From NCBI GenBank assembly GCA_900177435.1, contig FXAI01000003.1, forward strand, positions 379,254 to 443,253: 64,000 nucleotides of DNA, read 5' to 3'. The first letter of the stretch is position 1. The number at the start of each line of letters is the position of its first letter. The notes beneath the pieces are model-generated. The model did no database searches, had not been told where the DNA came from, and worked only from the letters and a program-made list of their open reading frames with translations. Made by a program: the position numbers and the translations under genes. Source of the DNA: Alteromonadaceae bacterium Bs31 (GTDB lineage: Bacteria; Pseudomonadota; Gammaproteobacteria; Pseudomonadales; Cellvibrionaceae). Of the stretch, positions 51,655-61,163 are shown one piece after another.

Positions 51655-53349
51655 TTATTGATATTCATAGGGCCCCAAATCAATTTCATTAACAAACGAG
51701 CCCCCCACCCTGTCCGAATCTATATTTATATACGAGTTTTCTATTCCGGCGTCAATGGCGTCACTCCCCGCACCCAAATGGAAATCATTGTTTTTAGCAT
51801 CAATAAAATTTGCGTTTCCTTCAAACTCATTACCCTGGAGACTTACCCCGGAATACGTGAACATATTGTTGCTGCGATCATTTCCGCTAGCTATGCCAGC
51901 TCCTTGGCTTTCGGAAAATATATTGTTATACAAATAGAAGGCCCCACCGCTAAGCAAGTCAGCGCCGTAATCGTGGAACACATTATTGTAGATGGCAACC
52001 TCCGCACCAGAATTATAAATTGCGGAGGACTCCGCTGGGTTTCCTGTTTGAATATCCGTACCGCGCCCCCCCACAAAAACATTGCCATAAATTTGAGTAT
52101 TGGACGAATGATTGTAGATGGCTCGTGGCCCAGGCCCAATGAAGTTATTGTAACGAATAATTACACCAGCAATATCGGCGTCAAGGAATACTCCTGTACC
52201 GCCGTCTGGCCCGTGCTGCGGCAAGTACAATGTGTTGTACTCAAAAATACCGAAGAAATCCACAGGCGGCGTTGGGATAGTGTCAAATTTGGCGATAAAA
52301 TTGAATTTAAAAGTATTATCACTTTTATCGATCACATTGTGGTGAACCTTAAAATAAGACACCGAATTAAACTGAAGACCATCGCCAGGGAAATTATCGT
52401 CGCAATTGCTTTCCCTGTTAGCGCACTCAGTATAATTATTATAGTCTTCCTCATGAAACTTGGCGTTAACATTGTAAATAGCACTGTAGCCTATTTCCAA
52501 GTTATTTAGCGACTGAAAATAAACGCCATCTTCACCGATATCCCGAATCGTGGAACAGTAAACTATTAGCCCGCTGCCGCCAGAGTATGCTCGTAAACCC
52601 CACTGAGAAGCGTGTATTTCAGTATTATATATTATTGCCTTGGGCCCATTGGGCTTTATAGAGCTGGCCAGATTTGGGGCCGATACATTCATATCCCGAA
52701 TAAAAAAGTTGTCGCCGCTAATTTCAAACAGGGAGCGGTCACCACCCTCGGTATAAGTCGTTATAAGTTGGGGCGGCTCACCCTCTCCATAAGCTCCGAT
52801 GAAAACATCATCATCACCGAAAACAAAACGTGTTGTAATCGTATCAATGGTTCCGCGTTTTTGCAGAAAGGCTGAGTCAGAGTCGATAGCAATGCCTTCC
52901 CATGTATTGTAAGGGGAAACAAAGCTGCCGTCTCCTTGAGAGCTGGCGGAAGGGTCAATATAGATAACATTGGAATAATCGTCGGCAGTTTTTGCAATAA
53001 AAGGTAATTCACTTTCTTCAGGGCATTGAGGAGTGGTGAGCGGTGCTTCAACTATTCCAGAAGAACTTGAAGATGAGGAAGCGCTGCTGGAGGATGAACT
53101 CGAAGACGAGCTACTGGAAGAGGAGCTAGCGGAACTTGAAGATGAGCTTGAGCTGGAACTCGACGAACTACTTGAGCTAGAAGAATTACTTGTACTCGAT
53201 GAGCTACTTGAACTCGAGGAGCTGCTCGCCGTGGATAAGCCGGGTGCAAATGGAGCAGCGTCGTTCGATCCCCCTCCACAAGCGGCCAACACGAACGAAA
53301 GCCCTATGAATAAACTTACCCTAAAAGACCCGACACCTAGATAATTCAT
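51655..53349 (-). CDS. Surface lipoprotein with polyserine tether and parallel beta-helix
   Basis: This is a 564-residue lipoprotein with signal SFVLAAC (Cys24) and a polyserine tether (about 42-98). The remaining 465 residues are rich in short Asn/Gly-ended turns (YNNVFHDYG, YNNIFSES, IRYNNFIGP), characteristic of a right-handed parallel beta-helix as in pectate lyases, alginate lyases and related polysaccharide-active proteins. Catalytic residues cannot be placed with confidence. The polyserine linker is otherwise used for secreted glycosidases in this organism, which favours a cell-surface polysaccharide lyase or hydrolase, but that is inferred. Confidence 0.78.
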   Translation of the reverse strand: MNYLGVGSFRVSLFIGLSFVLAACGGGSNDAAPFAPGLSTASSSSSSSSSSSTSNSSSSSSSSSSSSSSSSSSASSSSSSSSSSSSSSSASSSSSSSGIVEAPLTTPQCPEESELPFIAKTADDYSNVIYIDPSASSQGDGSFVSPYNTWEGIAIDSDSAFLQKRGTIDTITTRFVFGDDDVFIGAYGEGEPPQLITTYTEGGDRSLFEISGDNFFIRDMNVSAPNLASSIKPNGPKAIIYNTEIHASQWGLRAYSGGSGLIVYCSTIRDIGEDGVYFQSLNNLEIGYSAIYNVNAKFHEEDYNNYTECANRESNCDDNFPGDGLQFNSVSYFKVHHNVIDKSDNTFKFNFIAKFDTIPTPPVDFFGIFEYNTLYLPQHGPDGGTGVFLDADIAGVIIRYNNFIGPGPRAIYNHSSNTQIYGNVFVGGRGTDIQTGNPAESSAIYNSGAEVAIYNNVFHDYGADLLSGGAFYLYNNIFSESQGAGIASGNDRSNNMFTYSGVSLQGNEFEGNANFIDAKNNDFHLGAGSDAIDAGIENSYINIDSDRVGGSFVNEIDLGPYEYQ

Positions 53350-53578
53350 TTTCAGTACTTCCCCTCACAAGCGTCAATATACACTTAAGTAGCTGCTGAA
53401 CATTTAGAATAATCCCTTAGGCTTTCTATCACTCCTTGTTGCTAAAAATACCAATAAAGCAAATGACATCTAACTACCAAAAAAATATTTTAAGCATAAC
53501 GTATTGCCACGCAAGGCCAGCACGGACCACTAATTAAGCTTCGCGCTGCCCAACTGGGATAAGCTAAAACCGGCTTAG

Positions 53579-53977
53579 TCAGCCTGCAGGGCTATATACA
53601 GTACAAGACACAGGCGCGACGGGGTCCAGGCGAACGGCCCATAGGCTATTTCTCCTCTCCCAACGATACAGCGTGAGCGGGTGCTGGTTTTCATTGGCGC
53701 TTATTTCATAGCGGGTTTCTGCTACTGCGGCCCATTCAAATGTGCAAACATACTCATGCAGGGCCGTTTTAAACAGAGCTCTTACTTGCTGCTCTCCCGG
53801 CTCAACATACAGCTCATATACACCGGCTAGCGCTTTGCCATTTAAGGCAATCAAGGGGCTACCGCTGCGTAAAAAGGCTTTGCCACTATAAGTGCGTACT
53901 GGAGAAATGCAGGCGCTAGACGCTAACAAGATAACGAGAAGCACACCCACTTTAATGAGGCCAGGCACCTTTATCAT
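53579..53977 (-). CDS. Small lipoprotein of unknown function, third gene of an outer-membrane operon
   Basis: This 132-residue protein has a lipoprotein signal ending LASSAC (Cys23). The mature part is beta-rich (GKALAGVYELYVEPGEQQVRALF, RYEISANENQHPL) and resembles small PEGA-like or transthyretin-like lipoproteins only loosely. Its ATG overlaps the stop of the upstream gene by 4 bp (ATGA), so it is cotranslated with the OMP gene at 53974. Confidence 0.75.
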   Translation of the reverse strand: MIKVPGLIKVGVLLVILLASSACISPVRTYSGKAFLRSGSPLIALNGKALAGVYELYVEPGEQQVRALFKTALHEYVCTFEWAAVAETRYEISANENQHPLTLYRWERRNSLWAVRLDPVAPVSCTVYSPAG

Positions 53978-54948
53978 CGCATCGTAATCCCTATGTTATA
54001 GCCGGTAATATCATCGCCCTCAATATAACCGGCTTTGAATCCAACATAGCGTAGAGGAAACCAATCAAGAGGCTTCATATTTATTTCCCACTCCAGGCCG
54101 AGCCCCAGTTCATAAAAGTGAGTAAACCCGATTGCCGCTTTGGATTGATCGACAAAATCGGTATGGTTTAAGTAAGCCAACCAGCGCCACTCCCGATCCC
54201 CCATATACCAGCCGGTAGGATTTGTAATACGCGTTTTCACAATAGAAGTCCTACTCCAGCCCCAGCTATCCAATATCGGATTTACCTTGCTGAAGGTGTC
54301 AGTGTAATTAAGCGTGTATTGCAATTGAATATCTGCACGGCTGGCACCAATCCATTGATACGCCGCCAACTCGGCAGTGGCTGCCGTGGTCATGGAAGAC
54401 ACCTCGCTGAGCAAAGAAAGTTCAGCTGGCCCCTGCGGTAGCTGCTCAGGTACTCGATCTCCACTTATTTCACTGGCGGTGCTTACCTCAGAGATAACAC
54501 CGGTGAAGTAGGTGCGTATTTTTACTTTTTCGTGAAGTGGAATTTTAATACCCAGTGAAGCCCTAAGGGCAATAACATCTCGCTGAGCGTCGATATCAAT
54601 AATACTGTTGTTGTCAGCGAGAAACTGAATATTCTCACTCACTGCACCACCCACCAGCGCAGCGCCCCAGAAGCCATCAACGAGTGAACCCTTAATTGTA
54701 AAGTCTGAGGCAAATCCAAGACTGGAACGCCACATATCAGATTGCCTGTCCGGCCTTGCTATGTGCAAGGTGGAGCCTTCCACGCCGGGAGAGGTTATTA
54801 CGTTCACATAGGCAATTACCGCCTCTACCAGGTCCACCTTACCGATTTCTTCTATGGGACGAAGACCAGCGTTCGAATAAGCTCGCCCACAGGCAAGCAT
54901 CAGAAGAAAAAAATAAAGATGATTGTAACTGGCTTTAGTGCGCCGCAA
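53974..54948 (-). CDS. Predicted outer-membrane beta-barrel protein of unknown function
   Basis: This 324-residue exported protein starts at a TTG at 54948 preceded by GGTGATTAA. The signal-like region is LYFFLLMLACGRAYS. The remainder has regular amphipathic strands with aromatic girdles (WRWLAYLNHTDFV, FYELGLGLEWEIN, FPLRYVGFKAGY) and ends YNIGITMR. It does not match a family I can name. It lies 14 bp after the TraF-like gene and overlaps the lipoprotein gene, so the three form one operon. Confidence 0.68.
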   Translation of the reverse strand: MRRTKASYNHLYFFLLMLACGRAYSNAGLRPIEEIGKVDLVEAVIAYVNVITSPGVEGSTLHIARPDRQSDMWRSSLGFASDFTIKGSLVDGFWGAALVGGAVSENIQFLADNNSIIDIDAQRDVIALRASLGIKIPLHEKVKIRTYFTGVISEVSTASEISGDRVPEQLPQGPAELSLLSEVSSMTTAATAELAAYQWIGASRADIQLQYTLNYTDTFSKVNPILDSWGWSRTSIVKTRITNPTGWYMGDREWRWLAYLNHTDFVDQSKAAIGFTHFYELGLGLEWEINMKPLDWFPLRYVGFKAGYIEGDDITGYNIGITMR

Positions 54949-54962
54949 TTAATCACCATATA

Positions 54963-56417
54963 TTAAAAGGAAAAATTTAAACCTAAACTCAAGTTAAGGC
55001 CTCGGGGAAGAGAATCACCACTGATCGTAGCCATCTCAGCTGTTCGGGAAATATCGAGGTTAAATATTTTGAACAGTGTAATACCGCTACTGAAGTAGCC
55101 AAGATTGCTGCCGCTTAAATTTTTGCGATAAGAAAAGCGCAAATCCGGCACCCAGTTGTTACTATTGCGATAGGCAGTGCTCACAACCAGCCATTGGTAC
55201 TTATCACTCATTGGATCTGTAGCGGCGTTAGCATCGAGCTGTAGATGCGTACTCCAACGCTTGTTGCGAGAAAACAACGAGCCCTCCATACGCAATTGAG
55301 GTTTTAGCTCATAGCGCATCTCTTGTCGCAGTTGAGTAAGCACTTCAGATTTACTGTATCGGCTGGGATCAAAATCAGGAAAGGAGAACTCTGGAGAAAA
55401 GGGGTCTAGCAATGTTGCGCCCAAACGATAATGTTGTGATGCCCAAAGCACCCCCAAATCCAAACTCACGCGATTGGCATAATGAAAGTCTGCATTTCTA
55501 ATATCGTTAAACAAACTCTCTGCGTCTGTTAACTCGCCAAAGCGCGTATCTACTTGTGTTAATCCTACACGATATAGTTTTGGCCGCAGGCCCCATAAAA
55601 GTGTTCCATTCTCACCACTATAAGCCTCTCTGCTATAGTTGATATTAATGTTCTGAGTAATTACAGCCTTGGTTAGCAATAAACTATCGTTGTTGAATTT
55701 GAGCTGAACACTCTCCTCACCCGGGTTTACAATAAGTACTATATCGTCACTCAGGTCAAAACTTGTCTCCGGCGCGCTTGGGTCCAAATTTCTAGCTTCG
55801 TCAATTTGACTCAAAGCATAGTCGGCATCAAAATTAAACAGGTCGACAATTCCCAGCGCTTTGGAGGTGCCTTCGCTACTATATGTCGCGGAAAGACTTC
55901 CTCCCCAGATATCATTGCTAATTAGAAAAGGAACATCTGCGGTAACAAAGGCCTTCGCATAAGCTTGCTGCGAAATAATAGCGAAAGAAGAAGCGAAAAA
56001 AGTGGCTTGATCTTGCACAGCCTCAAACCAAGCATTGAACTCTGGGTTGTTATCCAGAATATCTTGCCAGGTGAGATCCGTTGGTAGCTGTACAGGCTCA
56101 TCTGGAAGTTGGGGCGGAGGCGTTTCAGGGAGATCACCTCCATCGCCAGCAAGCATTTCGCTTAGAGTATCGATTATTGCGAATATTTCATCCACATTAC
56201 CATATTCCAGGCCCCCGCCAATATTGACTCCCACTCCTCGACTACGCTGATCAGATGGCACTATTGCTGTAGCAGCAGGATTATTGGCCAACACAGAAAA
56301 CCCATTGTTGTGGTTTGTGCTCCCCAAAGTAAGATTCGCACCCGGCGGATTATAGATGGCACTCGCCTGTGCGAATGGGGAAAAGAGGCAGACTATAAAA
56401 AGGCAGGAGAATTTCAT
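54963..56417 (-). CDS. TraF-like conjugal-transfer-family outer-membrane protein
   Basis: The ATG at 56417 gives a 484-residue exported protein (signal MKFSCLFIVCLFSPFAQA). It resembles the TraF_2-type family (named after the F-plasmid TraF operon product) found in chromosomes without conjugation genes: YNPPGANLTLGSTNHNN, LANNPAATAIV, DVPFLISND and many barrel-like strands near the end (FSSGITLFKIFNLDIS). The true function of these chromosomal proteins is unknown. No other transfer gene lies nearby. It heads a three-gene unit with the barrel protein and the lipoprotein. Confidence 0.72.
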   Translation of the reverse strand: MKFSCLFIVCLFSPFAQASAIYNPPGANLTLGSTNHNNGFSVLANNPAATAIVPSDQRSRGVGVNIGGGLEYGNVDEIFAIIDTLSEMLAGDGGDLPETPPPQLPDEPVQLPTDLTWQDILDNNPEFNAWFEAVQDQATFFASSFAIISQQAYAKAFVTADVPFLISNDIWGGSLSATYSSEGTSKALGIVDLFNFDADYALSQIDEARNLDPSAPETSFDLSDDIVLIVNPGEESVQLKFNNDSLLLTKAVITQNININYSREAYSGENGTLLWGLRPKLYRVGLTQVDTRFGELTDAESLFNDIRNADFHYANRVSLDLGVLWASQHYRLGATLLDPFSPEFSFPDFDPSRYSKSEVLTQLRQEMRYELKPQLRMEGSLFSRNKRWSTHLQLDANAATDPMSDKYQWLVVSTAYRNSNNWVPDLRFSYRKNLSGSNLGYFSSGITLFKIFNLDISRTAEMATISGDSLPRGLNLSLGLNFSF

Positions 56418-56738
56418 GCTTCGGGACAACGGGACAAAACGACCTAGGTCTGACAAGTTTAGCATAGCAAGCACACTTTTTCGGTAACAACAGCAAGGTA
56501 ATCAAGCCCTCCTCTCTTGCTTGGTTTAGCTGTCATTATAGAACTCAATACAGGCAGATTAGTTAAAAATTGTCCAGGCTTGGTTGTGCTGGCCGAATTG
56601 CGTTGATTAAGCTGCAGCGCTTGCGAATCCAATCTACCGCAGGCGCTGGCTGGCGGCCTGATTTCACGATCTCAACTAGCGGCTACTGCTATTCACCAAG
56701 CCAGAGGAGTTGAACACTTACACCATATGACAGCAAAG
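56418..56738. other. Intergenic region
   Basis: This 321-bp gap lies upstream of the TraF-like gene and downstream of the K+ channel gene, both on the minus strand. It likely carries the promoter of the three-gene operon. No other feature is visible. Confidence 0.45.
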
Positions 56739-57428
56739 CTATTCCGCACGCGCCGCATGCATACTTACCAAGCGCGCCAAAACAATAGCAATAAAAAACT
56801 GCCCTATCATCGCCTCCACAACCGACCAGGACTGAGCCACGTGGTTAACAGGCGTTACATCTCCGTAACCTAGCGTTGATAAGGTAACAAAGCTGTAGTA
56901 GACAAAATAGCCCATTAGGTTATCCGGGCTTGCGTTATTCAGCTGCGGGTAATTCGAGAAGGTAAAGGCGCCATCAAAATACAGATGAATATTGGCGTAA
57001 ACAGCAGCCCAGATAAAACCTATTAATAAATAAACACACAAGGAGGCGTATATAACATTGGTACTTACTCTACGCGCTTGAAGCACATAGACACCGAGAT
57101 GAAAGACTATAAAGCAGAGAAAAGCGATAGTTGTAGCATTGTCCAGATAATACGCTAAATGACTATCGCTAAACTCCTCAACCCACACTGTTGCTAAGGT
57201 GGGCACCAGAAGAATTAAGCCGGGGATCAATAAGCTACGCTTTCCGCCAAGCGCATATAAGGCTGCCAACAAAGAACCGCTAAAAATCACCTTCCAAATC
57301 AAGTTAAAAATTGGCTTGCTTTCAAAATAGGGCGGCACCAACAGCGCGCCAAATAAGCAAATCAGCAATATAATAAAACGAAACTCACTACTATCGGCTT
57401 GGGTATTCATTTTAGGGCAAAGCTCCAT
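56739..57428 (-). CDS. Two-pore-helix-type potassium channel (Ion_trans_2)
   Basis: This 229-residue membrane protein has about six hydrophobic segments and ends with a K+ channel pore: YYSFVTLSTLGYGDVTPVN with the TLGYGD selectivity filter, followed by the last helix (AMIGQFFIAIVLARLVSMH). There is no cytoplasmic RCK domain. It would conduct K+ across the inner membrane. ATGs at 57428 and 57410 are both possible. It is divergent from the DUF502 gene. Confidence 0.88.
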   Translation of the reverse strand: MELCPKMNTQADSSEFRFIILLICLFGALLVPPYFESKPIFNLIWKVIFSGSLLAALYALGGKRSLLIPGLILLVPTLATVWVEEFSDSHLAYYLDNATTIAFLCFIVFHLGVYVLQARRVSTNVIYASLCVYLLIGFIWAAVYANIHLYFDGAFTFSNYPQLNNASPDNLMGYFVYYSFVTLSTLGYGDVTPVNHVAQSWSVVEAMIGQFFIAIVLARLVSMHAARAE

Positions 57429-57492
57429 TTCCTGTGTACACTATGAGAGGCCATTTAGCGGCATCATAACATTAAGCACTCAGGAGCAAAGC

Positions 57493-58182
57493 ATGACAGA
57501 GAGTACGGGTCCAAATTCGAGTATTTTATCCCGCCTGAGCAAAACCTTCATCGCTGGCATACTGGCAGCCCTGCCCATAACACTTACCATCGCTGTAATC
57601 GTGTGGTCGGCAGAGTTGCTGCACCGCTACCTCGGGCCCACCAGCTACGCGGGCAAATTGTTTGGCTCCATAGGCCTCAACTTTGTCAGCTCAGAGATTA
57701 CCGCCTATGCCATTGGGGTTGGCAGCGCACTACTACTGATTTGGCTGCTTGGCGCAGCGGTGGAGGCGGGGCTAAAAAATCATTGGCGAGCCTTTACAAA
57801 CGGCCTTCTTAATCGCGTGCCGCTGGTGCGATCTGTTTACCAGACGGTATCAAAACTGATTACCATGTTCGACAAACAGGAAAAAGAAGAATACAAAAGC
57901 ATGTCGGCGGTGATGTGCTATTTTGGCGGCGACCGCAATGGAACGGCCGTATTGGCGCTGTTAACAAATCCCCTGGCCATTAACAGAAACGGGATTCAGT
58001 ATTACTCAATCATCATCCCTACTGCTCCGGTTCCCTTCGGTGGAGCAATTCTCTACATTCCTGCCGACTGGGTAGAGAAAATGGATTTTGGCTTTGACGG
58101 CTTGTTTAATATTTATATGTCCATGGGCCTAACGTCTGGAGAATACCTGGATGACGTACTGAGCGCACAAAAGAAAAAGTAG
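57493..58182 (+). CDS. DUF502 membrane protein
   Basis: This 229-residue protein has two N-terminal membrane helices and the DUF502 core: FIAGILAALPITLTIAVIVW, RVPLVRSVYQTVSKLI and IIPTAPVPFGGAILYIPADWV. The function is unknown. It is divergent from the K+ channel and converges with the lipoprotein at 58221; a weak hairpin (58182-58215) lies between the convergent genes. Confidence 0.9.
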   Translation: MTESTGPNSSILSRLSKTFIAGILAALPITLTIAVIVWSAELLHRYLGPTSYAGKLFGSIGLNFVSSEITAYAIGVGSALLLIWLLGAAVEAGLKNHWRAFTNGLLNRVPLVRSVYQTVSKLITMFDKQEKEEYKSMSAVMCYFGGDRNGTAVLALLTNPLAINRNGIQYYSIIIPTAPVPFGGAILYIPADWVEKMDFGFDGLFNIYMSMGLTSGEYLDDVLSAQKKK

Positions 58183-58215
58183 CCCATAAAGGGCCACATT
58201 TTTTCTTTATAGGGC
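58182..58215. terminator. Weak convergent hairpin
   Basis: GCCCATAAAG pairs with CTTTATAGGGC (one bulge) between the DUF502 stop and the lipoprotein stop. The T run is in the loop and not after the stem, so termination strength is uncertain. Confidence 0.4.
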
Positions 58216-58220
58216 AAAAA

Positions 58221-59096
58221 TTAACTTTCTGACTCTGGTATATCTGCATCAGTGGCCGCTTGCTCTGCTGCGGCATCATCCAAGGAAGCACTCTCATCGC
58301 CCGGCTGCGCTGCTGTCTCCGAATTATCGACATCAGCAGGTTCGCTTAACTGTTCATTAAGTGCTGGCGTAAGTTCACTTTCCCAGACAACATCAGGTAA
58401 TTCATTGAGCGCGGTGGCAACGATGGTGCCATTAACAGCCGCCAGAAATTTACGATTAGACCAAACGATTTTCCCAGAGTCCGATTCAACCAAAGCAAGG
58501 TCAACAAATGCCTGCTGAGTATTTTGAATTGGCACGACGGCCCCAGCTGTGAGGATGCCGACCAGGATACTGGCACCTACATCCTTCGCCACAACACCAC
58601 TGGATTTTTTCGAGCCTTGATAGTGCATCAGAAAAATAGACTCCGCCCCTGACTTTTCGGCAATGGCATTAGCAACAGGCCCCAGGCTTGTTGCAAAGCT
58701 GCTCTTTTTACTATCACTAACCATACCTTGCGCATACAGTTCCGATTTAGCTGCTCCCCAAGCCTCGCTACACTGTGTTACAGCATAGGCAAAATCTTCA
58801 TCTTCCGCAGCTGCGGCAGCTATGTCGAAATCAATAACACTTAAACCTTCTTCTTCAAATCGCTGCTTGGCAATAGCGGTAATTTCTGCGGCGATAGCTT
58901 TTTGCTCATCGATCAACTCTTCATTATCACCATCAAACTTAATGAGTTCGATACTAACTTCCGGCGGAATAATAACAACTGATGAAATATTTTGAGCAAT
59001 CTGCTCATAGTCCTGGTGTTGACGAACTGTTGTATTCGTACAGGCTGCAGTGAGCCATATAGCGAATAGTATTGAGATCATTTTTATAGTTTTCAT
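58221..59096 (-). CDS. Lipoprotein of unknown function
   Basis: This 291-residue protein has signal FAIWLTAAC (Cys19). The middle (about 30-215) includes SSVVIIPPEVSIELIKFDGD, AESIFLMHYQGSKKSSG and ALVESDSGKIVWSNR, a pattern seen in CsgG-like or curli-assembly-type lipoproteins, although I cannot assign it. The last 60 residues are an acidic, low-complexity tail. It follows the M48 protease gene on the same strand after 16 bp, so both are probably cotranscribed. Confidence 0.72.
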   Translation of the reverse strand: MKTIKMISILFAIWLTAACTNTTVRQHQDYEQIAQNISSVVIIPPEVSIELIKFDGDNEELIDEQKAIAAEITAIAKQRFEEEGLSVIDFDIAAAAAEDEDFAYAVTQCSEAWGAAKSELYAQGMVSDSKKSSFATSLGPVANAIAEKSGAESIFLMHYQGSKKSSGVVAKDVGASILVGILTAGAVVPIQNTQQAFVDLALVESDSGKIVWSNRKFLAAVNGTIVATALNELPDVVWESELTPALNEQLSEPADVDNSETAAQPGDESASLDDAAAEQAATDADIPESES

Positions 59097-59112
59097 ACAC
59101 TCCCCTCTAGTT

Positions 59113-60393
59113 TTACTTTATGCTATTTTTTTCTATTTCTTTAAGCACAGACATAACGTATCGTCGGTCTTTAATATTTTCATTTTCTATATACTGGTTT
59201 AAATAGTCTTTTGCCGCTGCGAAATCCCCACTCTCCGCCAGAGTCAACCCCATGCCCCGCTGCGCCTTGGGGTAGTGGCCCTGCAGTACCAGCGCCTGCT
59301 CATAATATTGCTTAGATTTTTCCAAATTTTCCTGTTTCTTATCTGCGAAAAGCGGTTCAACATCTCTTAATTTTTTGTCGTATAGCCAAGCGTATTCCTG
59401 AGCAGCGGCTTTTATATGCGTACCCCTCAAACGATAACTATCACCCACATAGGACAACATTAATGCGCTATCGCCATTTTTTTCTATTGCGGAAAGGCAC
59501 ACCTCTTCCGCCAGCTGATACTGACGAAAGCGCAAACGCATTTTCACAGTGGATTCGGTTAAGAGGTCTTTAATTGACTCAAACTGAGAGCTCGAAACCG
59601 CTTCTGCATCCAGCTGTAATTGATTTGCAGTAATAAATGCCATCGCATGATTATAGCGAGCGGCGTTATCCGGATGGCTCGCCCAAATAGACGCTCTGTC
59701 TTTGCTATGCTTTACTTCTTTTAGCTGCTCAAAGGTATGTATAGCGCTATCAAGGTTATATTGAGTAGAACCACTTAAATACACCAAAGCCTTTTCATCT
59801 GCCTCGGTTTCCATTTCCCGACTGTAGTTCGCAATATTTGTTACTGCCGCCAGATAAGACAAGCCTGTACCGGCAAGAAATAAATCGGCCACGTGCGCAC
59901 CGATAACATTGGACTGAAGATTTAGCGTGGTTTTGAAACTGTGCCGCTGCACTACATGCGCAGCCTCGTGCGCCATAACAAAGGCCAATTGCGCTTCAGT
60001 TTCCAGTTTGTTCATCAACCCTATATTTAAGTAAATATTGCCATTAGGTAGCGCGAAGGCGTTGATGGAGGGATCCCGAGTAACGTAGAAGTGCAAATTG
60101 AGCTTGGCTTTTACTTCATCGGTTTGTATGCGCTCTGCAAGATCTTCTATATAAGCTGCGATTTCATTGTTACGATAAATCAAACCTTTTCTCACCATCT
60201 GCTCATGCAGGCGCTCAGACTCCTCCATAAGCTCTAGTTCTTCCGGGTGCGCCATATAGTCTGCGGAGTCATCGGTTACAGGCTTCACGTCTTTAGCCGA
60301 TATGGTGTTACAGGCAGATAAGAATGTTATCGAAAGGAGAAAAATAGTTTTTAGGGGCAGTAGATGGGCAGGTTTTTTTCTTTTATTTTCCAT
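59113..60393 (-). CDS. M48 family metalloprotease with TPR-like tail (BepA-like)
   Basis: This 426-residue protein begins with a lipoprotein-type signal ITFLSAC (Cys28). The M48 zinc site HEAAH is at 142-146, with the third ligand in the EMETEAD stretch (195-199). The C-terminal 150 residues contain TPR-like helices (SKQYYEQALVLQGHYPKAQRG). It resembles BepA/YfgC-type proteases that monitor outer-membrane protein assembly; the lipoprotein signal differs from the soluble periplasmic form. It lies 16 bp upstream of the lipoprotein gene. Confidence 0.86.
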   Translation of the reverse strand: MENKRKKPAHLLPLKTIFLLSITFLSACNTISAKDVKPVTDDSADYMAHPEELELMEESERLHEQMVRKGLIYRNNEIAAYIEDLAERIQTDEVKAKLNLHFYVTRDPSINAFALPNGNIYLNIGLMNKLETEAQLAFVMAHEAAHVVQRHSFKTTLNLQSNVIGAHVADLFLAGTGLSYLAAVTNIANYSREMETEADEKALVYLSGSTQYNLDSAIHTFEQLKEVKHSKDRASIWASHPDNAARYNHAMAFITANQLQLDAEAVSSSQFESIKDLLTESTVKMRLRFRQYQLAEEVCLSAIEKNGDSALMLSYVGDSYRLRGTHIKAAAQEYAWLYDKKLRDVEPLFADKKQENLEKSKQYYEQALVLQGHYPKAQRGMGLTLAESGDFAAAKDYLNQYIENENIKDRRYVMSVLKEIEKNSIK

Positions 60394-60590
60394 TTCAGCA
60401 CGCTTCCAGCTTGTAATTGCCCAGCGATTATGCAGATTTTGACGACAACTATAAATAATACTTTAGTATGAATTTGTTTCAATGTGAAATTGGGTGAATC
60501 TGTATCAACTATTGAACACATTCATCTACGTAACTATAAAAATAGGAGTGATTTATGCTTTTTAGCCTCATGCTACCAAGGAGCATCAGC

Positions 60591-61103
60591 CTAAAAAAAA
60601 CTGAGGGCTTTGCTCATTAACGATTCCCGCTTCGGTTCAAAGATACGAAAATGAGAAACCATAAATTCAGAAGGATCGACAAAACAGTGTACGGCAGCTT
60701 CGTCGTAGTAGGTCTTGCTGCCGATGTGTGCAGACATAAATATTTTGTAAATACCTTTGCCAGGCTCGAAGCGTGTAGAGTGCTGATCAATGTAGGACCT
60801 TACCAGCTCAGAGCCATAGCGTATTTTCGTTTTGTGTTTACAAATCGAGTAGGCATCAAGCATGTCAAAAGGAATTTGACGGTAATCGCGAGCGCTATCA
60901 AAATATTTTCCAGGTAGCTCCCGATCGTAAGTATGACCGTACCAAAATAGTGCATAGAGGATAAAGCTGACAAGGGAAAAGCCTGCCATCACTTTTAGGG
61001 CAAGTAACAGCCTTCGCCAGCCACCTTCATTTCGAGAAGCGTATTTTTCTTTATAGTGTTGCAGCAGCGCAGCTGCCACGATGAGCCTTTCTTTGACGAG
61101 CAC
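60591..61103 (-). CDS. Membrane protein of unknown function downstream of a GEMM riboswitch
   Basis: This 170-residue protein has a GTG start (61103-61101). It carries one clear membrane helix (VMAGFSLVSFILYALFWYGHTY, about 38-59) with a soluble C-terminal domain (YGSELVRSYIDQHSTRF, GKGIYKIFMSAHIGSKTYY, HCFVDPSEFMV). No named family is recognised. Its leader carries a cyclic-di-GMP-I riboswitch, so it is probably a c-di-GMP-controlled surface or envelope gene. The start ribosome site is weak (TGTGAGAT). Confidence 0.72.
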   Translation of the reverse strand: MLVKERLIVAAALLQHYKEKYASRNEGGWRRLLLALKVMAGFSLVSFILYALFWYGHTYDRELPGKYFDSARDYRQIPFDMLDAYSICKHKTKIRYGSELVRSYIDQHSTRFEPGKGIYKIFMSAHIGSKTYYDEAAVHCFVDPSEFMVSHFRIFEPKRESLMSKALSFF

Positions 61104-61163
61104 AGCTATTTAATCTCACAGGGGTGACAGGCAACTTCTTTTCACCTGGGCCACATCCATTAT

